From Pseudooceanicola endophyticus (GTDB lineage Bacteria > Pseudomonadota > Alphaproteobacteria > Rhodobacterales > Rhodobacteraceae): DNA of 64,000 nucleotides. Positions 15,001 to 27,000 of the stretch are shown here, in pieces. The stretch spans positions 124,001 to 188,000 of the forward strand of contig NZ_JAHIAB010000005.1 of NCBI RefSeq assembly GCF_018760365.1, read 5' to 3'. The notes under the pieces are model-generated. The model ran no database searches and had not been told where the DNA came from. It was given only the letters and a program-made list of their open reading frames with translations. Each line of letters opens with the position of its first letter. The first letter of the stretch is position 1. The translations under genes were made by a program, and so were the position numbers.

Positions 15001-18000
15001 CGCCCTTGGCGCGGTGCTGAACGATGGCGATCCCAACACCAATACCGCCGTCTGGCCCGACCTGATCATCAACGGGTCGGTGCTGAACCTGCGCGGCGAC
15101 ATCACCATCGACAACAATTCCAACTACGGCTCCTCGAACGGGTCGGTGCTGGTCTATGCCGATGTGAACGGCCAGAACGTCTATATCCGCTCGAACGGGA
15201 CGACGATTCTGGATACCGGCGCCACCCAGGACCATCTCGCGGGCGAACCCTATTCGAAGTGGAAGACCGCCGACCTGACGGGCAACAACTACGCCGACCG
15301 CACCGCCGGGATGCTGAACGCCGAGCGGATCTCTCAGGCGGCGATCGACGCCTTCCTGTCGGTGCAGCCCACCACCCCCTCGATCACCGGCGACCGGATC
15401 TACATCGAAAGCCAGTACCTCAACATCAACGGCATCATCCAGTCGGGCGAAGAGACCTTCCAGGTCACGCTGAACGACGCCACCCGCGACAAGATCGCGG
15501 CGCACAAGGCCAGCGGCTCCTCGACCGTGATCCTGCTGCCGACGACGAATTCCGACTTCCAGATCTACTTCGATCCGACCGCCAATGCCGGACAGGGCGC
15601 CGTGCTGGTCACCCCGCTGACCCCGGGCGGCGGCTACGTGGACATCACCGCGCGGGTGATGAACACCCGCAATGGCGAAATCATCGTCTACGGCGGCTAC
15701 CCCGAGATCGAGATCGTCAACAACATGGTCTTTACCGGCGCCTATGCCGGCTACACCCCCGAGATCATCGTGCAGGAGCTGGACGCCACCACCCGCGGCA
15801 CCGGTGAGCTGATCATCAAGGATCTGGCGAAACAGGCCACCAACGGCGTGCCCTACACCACGATCTACCGCGTCAATGCCGCCGGAGAGGTTGAGGTCAG
15901 CGACAATGGCGGCGGCTATGTCGGTCAGGGTGCGGCGAAGGATTTCACCTACAATCCGCAGTCCGGCTACCGCTACGGCTGGATGCTGGCCCAGGGCAGC
16001 CGCGAGGTGCTGATCGAGGAATGGACCGAGGGCGACTGGCTGGGCATCGACGCCTTCGCGCCCGACAGCCGCGCCCCCGACAAGACCGACACCACCACCT
16101 TTGCGGGGGAACTTGTCCCGGATTCCAACTATTTCTACCTGGATGTCGCGCATGACGGCGACGCCTATACCTTCGACAGCGTGACCGTCACCGACAATGT
16201 GAACGGCCCCTATCGCACCGGCTACGAACACTGGTCCACCTGGTACGGCACCAATTACAGCTGGTTCCAGTACACCACCGTCACCGACAGCGTCGAATAC
16301 GTGACCCACACGATCGAGGCCGACCGCCCGATCGGGATCAGCTTCATCGGCCATGCCGCGGGTTCCATCGTGATCGACGGCGGGGCCTCCGACATCACCA
16401 TCGACGGGCCGCTGAGGAACGCCTACGGCGCGACCTCGATCACCACCACCGGGGTCATCACCACCACCAATTCCGGTGCCATCCTGGGAGAGATCGGCGG
16501 CCGCACCGTGACGCTGAGCGCGCGCGCCCTGGGCACGGATTACGAGGCCCTGCGGGTGAACCTGTCGGAGGCCGCCGGCGTCACCGGGCAGCGCCTGGAT
16601 GCCACAGCCTCGGCGGGGATCGTGCATCTGTACGAGACCTCGGGCGATCTGGTGCTGGGCACGATCTCGGCCGGCGGGGGGGACCGCAATGCGGTGATCA
16701 CCGCCGCGGGCAGCATCCTGGCTGCGGCCACCGGCCACGGCATCACCGCCGATGCGATCACGCTCACCGCCGAGGACGGCGATATCGGCAGCGCGCTGCG
16801 GCCGATCCTGATGGACACCGGCACCCGCGACCAGTCGCTGCTGAGCGCCACCGCGCTGTCGGGCAGCATCGCCGTGCGCGAAACCGACGGCGATCTGCGG
16901 CTGTACCAAATCCATGCCCGGGACGAGGTCTATGTCGGCGTCGCCTCCGGCGATCTGGTCGATGGCAACCAGACCGAGGAAACCGATGAACGCGCCGTCT
17001 CCGAGCTGAGGAACGGCGTCTGGGGCGCCCTCAGCCTCACCGATTACGAGACCGACGAGGCGGGCAACCAGGTCTGGACCGGCGCCGCCAGCCAGAAGGT
17101 GCAGGATGCCAAGGACACCCTGGCCAATGCCAAGACGCAGGAATACCGCAGCTACTGGCAGACCCGCATCGCCCAGGAGGCCGGTTATGCGCTGGAGCTG
17201 GCCGATCTGCATCCCGACTGGGATCAGGCCAGCATCGACGCGGCGGCGGCGGCCTTCTACCTGACCTTCCGCGCCTCGGCCCCCGAATACGACCCCGCCG
17301 CCCTGCTGCGGCTGAGCGCGGATGAGGAAAGCTACTACGAGGCCTTCTACACCGCCCAGGCCACCGCAGAGGGCGCGGCGGATGTCACCGCCTATGTCGC
17401 CAATGCGATCCTGACCCTGCGGGCCGCGCGCACCGCGCAATACCGTGGCCTTGATGCCATCTGGGGCAGCTACACGGGCACGCCCGGCAATCCGCTGACC
17501 GCCGATGTCTACGATGCCGGCTGGAGCTACCAGCTGACGGCAGAGGAGGCGGCGGCCATCGACGCCTCGATCAAGATCTGGACGGAAGAAGAGCTGATCA
17601 ACGCCATCGGGGCGGGCCTGCTGGTGCCGGTGACCGACACCGATACGGTGATCGAAGAGGCCAATATCATCGGCGCCGACGTGACGCTGGATGTCTCGGG
17701 CCAGATCGGCGCCACCGACGGGTTCGAGATCATTGCCATCGACCCCGATACCCCGCTGACCCCGGATCAGCGCGTGCTGCTCTCGGCGGCGGAACGCGAC
17801 GACCTGTTCTTCCTGACCACGGACCGCTTTGCCGCCACGGTGACCTTCGACGCCGCTGCCGGCACCATCACCCGCACTTCGGGCAGCTGGGACAGCAGCC
17901 TGTCCGGTCAGATCATCCAGGTGGAGGGCAATTCCGCCAACGCCACCGAGGAAGGCCCCTTCTACACCGTCGATCACATCTCGGCTGACGGGCTGACGCT

Positions 18001-21000
18001 GGTGCTGGACACCAGCCGTGTCGCCCTCACCCTGTCGGAGGTCAACGTGGCGGTGCATGTCTCGGGTCTGGCGCTGGATCCGCGCGGCCTCGACCTGTCG
18101 GACATGGAGGTCGACATTGCGGGCAGAACGCTGACGCTGGTCGGCGGGGTCGGCGATTTCTCGGGCTACCGGGCGGGGATGAAGCTGCTGCTGGCGGGCG
18201 ACACGGCCAATGCCAATGATGCCGACAGCCTTTACACCGTGATCTCGGCCAGCGCGACGACGCTGGTGCTGGATCAGGTTCTGACGACCGAGACCGGCGT
18301 GACCCTCGACGTGAACCAGTTCGTCGAGCTGACCATGGTGCAGGTCCAGCTGCGCGAGGATCTGGATATCACCGTCACCGGCCAGCTGGACGTGACGGCG
18401 GGCGGGCAGGCCTATATCGGCTCGGAATCCGCGATCAAGCTGGGCGTGCTGAACGTCGCGGGCGATCTGCGCCTGCGTGCCCAGGGCGACCTGACCAACG
18501 GCGGCGGCAGCAGCGCCACCAACATCACCTCCCAGGACCTCGTGCTTGAGGCCGGGGATGGCGGCGTCGGCGGCAGCGGCACGATCTATGTCGATCAGGA
18601 TGCGGGCTACAAGCTGACCGCGCGGGGCACCGGCGACATCAACGTGACCGAGCGTGACGGCGACATGAACGTCTCGACCATCTATTCGGCGGGGGGCGAC
18701 GTGTCTCTGGTGGCCGAGGGCTCGATCCTCGATGCCAATGCGACCGAGTTCGTGAATATCGAGGCCCGGGATATCACCCTGACCGCCCAGACGGGCTCCA
18801 TCGGGACGAAGACCAACGCGATGGAGATCGAGGCGCGCGGCGACGGGCTGAGCGATCCCGATGCGCTTGGCCTCGTGACCCTGACCGCCGCAGGCGACGT
18901 CATCGTCTACGAGCAGGAAGGCGACATGAACATCCGCAACGTGCTCTCGCGCGGCGGGGATGTGGTGCTTTATGCGCAGTTGTCGATCTTCGACGCCCTC
19001 GATCTGGTCGATCCGACCGCGCCTGAGACCAGCGCCGATGGCACCACCACCGGAGCGCGTCTGGCCGCCGACGTGCTGGCGGCGGGCAGCATCACCCTCA
19101 CGGCGGAGTTCGGCTATATCGGCGCCTTCGGCAATGAGCTGGACATCGACAGCCATCGCGGCGGCACCGGCGTGGTGACGGTGACCTCGAAGGAGAACAC
19201 CTTCCTGATCGAACAGGCCGGGGATCTCTATCTGAACACCGTCGAGGTGACCCAGCCCAACCCGGCGCTGGCCACCGCCTATCTGACCGCGACCGTGGGC
19301 AGCATCTGGAACGCGCTGCTGCCGGGCGGCAGTTCGAACGTGCTGGGGGGCCGGGCCTACCTGATCGCCCAGGGCAATATCGGAAGCGCCGACAACCGCC
19401 TTTATACCCAGATCGGATCGCTGCAATCGCTCTCCACCACCGGCTCGACCTTCGTGACCAACGATGGCGCGCTGACGGTGGAAACCATGGATGGCGGCGC
19501 GGGCGCCGGCCAGTACGCCGGCGGCGATGTGGAGACCACCGCCAGCAGCCCGATCACGGTCGCCAACACGATCACGGCGGGTGGCGACATCACCTATCTG
19601 TCCACCGAGACGGCGCTGGCCGATTACGACAATTTCACCGTGCTGGACGGGATCAGCGTCACCGCGGGCGGCAGCATCTACGTCACCGCCGGCGATCACG
19701 TGACCCTTGGCACCGGCGCCCTGCTGCAGGCAGGCGGCGACGTGAGGATCAGCGGCGACCTGACCAGCCTTGACGGCGAGGGCAGCGCCATCCTGATCAA
19801 CGGTGTGATCACGGCGGGCGGCAGCCTCTGGATCACCACGGGGGCCAACAACGACACCCTGACGCTGAGCGAGACCGGACAGATCACCGCCTTCGGGGCC
19901 GTGACCCTGTCGATGGGCGCGGGCAATGACGCCGTGACCCTGGCCGCCGATCTGGAGGCCCAGAGCGGCAATGTGACCGTGACCCTGGGCGAGGGAACCA
20001 ACAGCTTCACCCAGGACCAGGGCCTGATCCGCGCCGGGGGGAACCTGGTGATGACCTCCGGATCGGGGGGCGACGACATCGCCCTGACCGGCACCACCGA
20101 GGTCGGCGGCGATCTGTGGATCGCGACCGGAGATGGCAGTGACAGCCTGCTGATCCGGGGCCAGCTGGACGTGGGCGGCAATGCGGTTCTGCTGATGGCG
20201 GGCGGCATCGACCAGCTGTGGATCGACAGTGAACCGCCGTCCCCTGCCCTGCCGATCACCATCGGGGGCGATCTGCTGATCGACACCGGCACAGGCGCGG
20301 ATGTGCTGCTGATTGCCGACAACATGATCGTCGGCGGCGACATGGTGGTGCTGACCGGCGAGGGCGCCGACCAGATCCAGACCCTCTCGGTGGTCTTCGT
20401 CGGCGGTGACACGGTGATCGACACCGGCGCCGGGGCCGACACGCTGCACATGGACGGCAGCCACCACAGCGACGGCGGCATCAGCATCGACACCGGCGAG
20501 GATGCCGACGAGATCGAGATCACCGGCATCCTGGAAGGCATGATCGAGGTGCTGATCGACACCGGCAATGCCGATGACCTGTTCACCCTGACCGGGCTGA
20601 TCGGCACCATCGGCGATGCCACCCTGATCACCGGAGAGGGGCAGGACACGGCCGACCTCTCGGGGCAGATCGACGCGGGCGAGGCGCTGCTGATCGACAC
20701 CGGCACGGGGATCGACCTGGTGGCGATCACCGGCGTCCTGCTGGCCGGCAGCTCGATGATCCTGCGCACCGACGAGGGAGAGGACCGCATCGCCGTCTCG
20801 GGCGAGATGCGCGCCGGCACCTCGATGCTGATCGACACCGAAGAGACGCGCGATTTCCTGACCGTCACCGGGCTTCTGGAGGCCGGAAGCGACCTGACCG
20901 TGCTGCTGGGCACGGGCGATGACCAGATGGTCTTTGACGGCGCCGATGTCTTTGCCGGTACCACGCTGGTGATCCATGGCGATGCAGGCGCCGACCGGAT

Positions 21001-24000
21001 CCGCATCCTCGATCCGCAGGCCTTCGACGGCACGGCGGCGATCTACGGCGACCTTGGCGATGACCTGATCGAGATCGTCCGGCTGGATGGCCAGGGCGCC
21101 TTCGACAGCCTGCTGGTGGATGGCGGCGCGGGCTCCGACGACCTCTCGGTGCAGACCCATGGGTCCATCGGCGGGATCGCGGTGAACTACGTGATCGACG
21201 TGCGGGACAGCGGCGGGCCCACCGATGTGGATGCGATGATCGTGCTGGGCACGACCGAGGATGACGTCTTCCTCAGCCGGACCTCCTTCTTCGCCCTGCT
21301 GCATGGCGATATCGACCAGATGCGCGGCGCGGATCCGACCCGCCCCCAGACGCTGGAGCGGATCAACTACGACCGCGCCATCAATGGCCGCGTCACCCTG
21401 TTGGGGCAGGCGGGCGACGATACCTTCATCGCCGACGACAATGCCGCGATCATGACGCTGGACGGGGGCCTCGGCGACGATACCTTCCAGTTCGGCCAGC
21501 TGTTCGGCAATGATCCCAACGTGGCAAGCGGTGATAACGGCATCGCGGCGGGGGATGAGATCAACGCCGTGCTGACCACCCGCGGCTGGCTCTCGGACGG
21601 GATCAGCTTTGCCACCGTGGCCTTCGGCGGCGAGGGGCAGGACAGCTTCACCGTCTACGCCAACCGGGCCCAGCTGAAGCTGGAGGGCGAGGCCGGCAAT
21701 GACGAGTTCACCGTGCGGGCCTTCCTGCTGGCGGATGACGGGTCCTCGTCGCTGCAGGACGACACCCAGCTGAACGCGGGCGAAGGCGACGACCTGATCC
21801 GCTACAACATCAACGCGCCGCTCGATATCGACGGAGGCGCGGGCTTTGACAAGGTGATCGTGCTGGGGACCGAGGGCGACGATGCCTTTGTGATCACAGA
21901 GGATGGCGTCTTTGGCGCCGGTCTGAACGTCAGCCTGTCCAACACCGAGGAGCTGCTGGAGGTCGACGGGCTGGAAGGTGACGACAGCTTCTTCATCCTC
22001 TCGACCGCCGCCAATGCGGTGACGCGGATCATCGGCGGGCTGGGCTCGGACACGTTCGACGTGACGGGGGATGTGACCGAGACCATCATCTCGGCCGATC
22101 TGGCGGGACGGTCGGGTCTGATCAACCATCAGGCGGCCAGCGCCGATGACGCCTATGACCAGACCTTCATCGAGGGGTTGGGAACCACCGTCGCCGATGG
22201 CAACCAGGGCGCCGTGATCATCAGCCAGGGAGCTGCGGGCGACGCCACCCCCGGGGTCACGCAACTGTCTGAAAATGAAGGGGATCGGACGGATATCTAT
22301 GCGATCCGGCTGACCGATATCCCGACCGGCGTGGTCTATGTGACCGTCTCGGCCAACCGCGCTTCCAGCGCCGACCGGAACCTGGCGCTGCCGGGGATGG
22401 CGGCGGGCACGGCGATCAGCTTTGCCGCCGGGGGCAGCACCCTCACCCGCGCCAGCGGCAGCTTCCTCGACGATGGGTTCGACGTCACCCAGTCGATCCG
22501 CCTTGGCGGCACCACCGATGGCGATGCCGACCGGATCTACAAGATCGTCTCGGTCTCGGCGACGCAGATCGTGGTCGAGGGGGCCTTTGCCATCACCCAG
22601 ACCGGCGCCACCGACCTGACCCTGACCGGGCAGGAGGCGGATTCGGTCCGCGTCAGCGCCGATGGCACCACCTTCGCCGATGCCATCGTCCTCAGCTTCG
22701 ATGCCTCGAACTGGGATCAGGCGCAGACAGTCACGATCCGCGCCGAAGATGATGCCGCCGCCGAGGGCACCCGCAACGTGGTGATCAGCCATTCGGTCCG
22801 CTCCAGCGACGCGGCTTTCGACGGCGCGCAGGTGCAGAACCTGATGGCCGAGGTCCGCGACAATGACCTGGCCGAACTGCAAATCACCCAGTCGGGCGCC
22901 GATACCTTCGTGCTGGAAGGCGCGCAGGGGATTTCCGATACCTACGATCTGGTCCTGTCGCGGGCGCCCGGGCCAGGCGAAACCGTGACCATCACCCTGA
23001 CGGACAACGCAAATTCCGGGGATCTGGCCTATAGCCAGACGGTCTTTACCTTCGATGCCACGAATTGGGATCAGGTCCAGACCGTGACCGTCACCGCCCT
23101 GGCCGATGGGCTGGTCGAAAACGCCGAGCGCATCACCCTGACCCATACGATCAGCAGCGACGGCCCGGTCTATGCCACCGCCAGCGCGCAGGAGCTGACG
23201 CTGACCGCCATCGATGGCGATGATGCGGGCGTGGTGATCCGGCAAAGCGATGGCGACACCGTGGTCATCGACAGCAGCGACGATGCCTATAACCAGACCG
23301 ACAGCTACTCTGTCAGGCTGACCAAGGCGCCGACGGCGGATGTGACGATCTCGATCTTCGACGACGGCCAGACCCGCATCGTGGAAAGCGCCCGCGTGAC
23401 GCGGGTGACGCTGGCCGATCAGACGCTGGCCGTCAGCTTTGTCCATGTCAGCGACGGCGCCGATTACATCGAGCGTTCGGATGGCATCAGCTGGGCGGCG
23501 CAGGGCTTTGCCTCGGGTCAGACGCTGGATATCTCGGGCTCGGGCAGCAATGACGGCGCGGTGATGATCGGCGCGGTTTCCGCCGATGGTACAAGGCTTT
23601 ACCTCTCGGGCGGGAAATCCCTGACCGACGCCACCTGCCCCGCCACGCTGACCGTCACTGCCGCGCAGATCACCTTCACCACCGCCAACTGGTACGAGGC
23701 GGTCGAGGTCACGCTGGAGGCCGACCCCGGCTATACCCCCGCCGCGACCGACTACATCACCAAGGTCTTCCCGGCGGAAGAGCACACAGCCGCCAAGCTC
23801 TACGGCCCCCTGATCCTTGAGGGCGGCCCGACCGAGGACCGCACCCTGTTGGCCCCGGTGATGCTGCCCAGCGAAAGCGATCCCGGCCCCATCGCCCTTG
23901 ATATCGTCATCGACGAGACCGCGCAGAACGACCGCGTCAACATCTTCAACGACACGGATGTGACCGGCGAGGCGGGCTTCATGACCACCACCACCCTGCC

Positions 24001-27000
24001 CGACGGCACCGAGCGGCTGCTGGTCAACGGGCTAGGCATGGGCACCGGCACCGTCGATTTCGACGAAAGTCTCGCCCAGGACGGATCGCAGATCGTCAGC
24101 TATGCCCAGGGCATCACGATGAACCGGATGGAGATCATCGACGTCCTGTTGGGCAATGCCGATGACAGTTTCACCGTTCTGTCGACCAATACCATGTCCG
24201 ACAACACCACCGATCTGCCGATCACGGCGATCCACGGCGGCGGCGGCGCGGATGTGATCACAGTGCTGGGCGGCGGCGGGCCCGACAGCCTGCTGGTGAT
24301 CTACGGCGATACCGACACCTACGGCGCGCGCTATGATTACCTGGGCGGTGCGCCCACCGGCGGCGGTCTGGTCTTTGACGGCCATGAAAATCCCGCTCTG
24401 CATGGAGACACGATCGACGCCTCGGCCATCGGCACCGCCGGCCAGCTGGGCCTGGCGATCTATGGCGGCATCGGCAATGACACGATCATCGGCTCGATGG
24501 GCGACGACCATATCGCAGGCGGCGCCGGGGATGACGTGATCCATGGCCTCTCGGGCAGGGATCACATCTATGGCGACAACGGCTTCAGCGTCGATCTGGG
24601 GGCGCGGGATCTGGTGGTTTCGGAGGATATCATCCTGGATCCGGCGCTCGACAGTGCCGACACGCGCACCCCCGGAAGCGACTGGATCGATGCGGGTTCG
24701 GGGGATGACATCGTATTGGCCGATCTGGGCGTGATCACACAGGTCGCGGGCACGCAGCGCATCACCACCACCGGTTTCGTCACCGCGGTCTACACCACCA
24801 ACCCGGGCGAGGGTGGCAATGATACCGTTTTCGCCGGGATGGGCGACGATATCGTGCTGGGCGGCATGGGCGATGACAGCCTGACCGACACCGGCGGCGC
24901 CAACATCCTGTTCGGCGACAACGGCAATATCGACAAGGTGATCCTGGACGAGGGCGAGGGGGATTTCGACGTGATCGAAACCACTTATGCCTCGGATGCG
25001 GGGAATGACTCGATCACCGCGGCAGACGGCAGCGACGTGATCCTGGGCGGCTTCGGCGATGACGTGATTGATGCGGGCAGTGGCGCGAACATCGTCTTCG
25101 GCGACCTGGGCGAGGTCGTGGCCCATGCCACCCTGAACGCCCCGCAACTGACCGGCTTCGCGATGACCATCGCCGCGATCCGCAGCCAGGAGACGCTTCT
25201 GGGCGGCGCCGACACGATCCTGAGCGGCACGGGCAGCGACGTGATCCTGGGTGGCCTCGGCGCCGATCAGATCGACGCAGGTCAGGGTGCGAACCTTGTC
25301 TTCGGCGACAATGGCGCGGTGACGACGGGCGCCGGGGCGGCAAACCTCGGCACCCTGCCGCTGGAACTGCTGAGCGCCCTCACCACGCAGGAGGCCCATG
25401 GCGGCGCGGATGTGATCACAACCGGACTGGGCGAGGATATCGTTCTGGGCGGCACCGCAGGCGATGTGATCACGACCAATGCGGGCGACGGCGCCGATGC
25501 GGCGGATATCGTGCTGGGCGATGTGGGCCGGATCCTTTGGATCAACGCACAGGACGGCTCGACCGATCTGGCGCAACTGATCGAGACCACCGACTGGCGC
25601 CATGGCGGCGATGACGTGATTGCCACAGGCGACGCCAATGACCTGGTGATCGGCGGCACCGGTGCGGATGTGATCCGGGCGGGCGCGGGCAACGATCTGG
25701 TGATGGGCGACCATGCCACCCTTGCGGGCGACATTAATGAGACCGCCCTGCCCCTTGTCACCGGTCTGAGGCCCTTCGATGTCTGGGCCACCTACACCGG
25801 CGGCGACCGGATGGGCGGGGCCGACACGATCTATGCGGGCGCGGGCGACGATCTGGTCATGGGCCAGCAGGGCGCCGACGTGATCTTTGGCGAGGAGGGC
25901 GACGATGACCTGATCGGCGGCCACAATGTTGATACCGACAACGAGGGCGCGCTGGCCTTCGACGCGGGTGATGTCCTCGACGGCGGCGCGGGCGATGACG
26001 TGATCCTGGGCGACAACGGGCGGATCTACCGCTCGGGGCAGTCGGTCGATGCCAGGATGCGCGCCCTGGCCGAAGGGATCCTTTACGACACCGAGGGCGT
26101 GGCGCAGATCACGGGCGAGGCGATGACCAGGCCCGATGGTACCCAGCAACGCGACATCACCCTGTTCGATCATTCGGACACCGAGGATGCGGCCGAATAC
26201 GGTGACGATTACATCGCCGGGGGCGCCGAGGATGACCTGATCTTCGGCCAGCTGGGCAATGACGTGATCCAGGGCGACGGCTCGATCGATCTGGATGGCG
26301 ACGGCATCGCCGATCCGGGTGCGGTCTTTGCCGCAAGGATCAACGGCTTGCTGGAAACCGGTGCTTCGGTCGATGATTTCGCCGGGACGGGCCGCGATGG
26401 CGACGACTATATCGAGGGCAACGGCGGCGAGGACGTGATTTTCGGCAACCTCGGGCAGGACGATATCGTCGGCGGCAGCTCGACCCTGTTCAGCCTGGAG
26501 GGCGACGAGAGCCTGCGGCCCGATGGCGCCGACCTGATCTTTGGCGGCTCCGGCACGGCGGCAACCCGTAACGATCTGGGCGATGAAGGCGCCGACGGCC
26601 ATGCCCGCGACGCCGACACGATCCTGGGTGACAACGGCAATATCTACCGGATTGTGGGCACTTACGGCACCGACAGCGGCGCCTACCTGACCTTCGCCTA
26701 CGACAGCTACGGGGGCGAACGGATCATTCCGCGCGCGGTCGAACTTCTGGATTACACCGAGGGGGGCCCGGATTACGCCCCCGCCGCGCTGAGCGATAAC
26801 GGCGCGGGGGACGAGATCCATGGCGAGGCCGGCGATGACGTGATCTATGCCCAGACTGGCTCTGACGTGATCTTTGGCGATGGTCAGAACGACGATCTGA
26901 TCGGCGGCTGGGGCAATGACTGGATCTCGGGCGGGACGGGATCGGACGGGGTGCTGGGCGACGATGGCCGGATCATGACCAGCCGCAATTCCACCAGCTA

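Noticed and set aside
19733-21030. Tandem repeats as a possible CRISPR or satellite array
   Set aside because: The repeats are conserved in protein, not in DNA, stay in one reading frame, and have no spacer structure.
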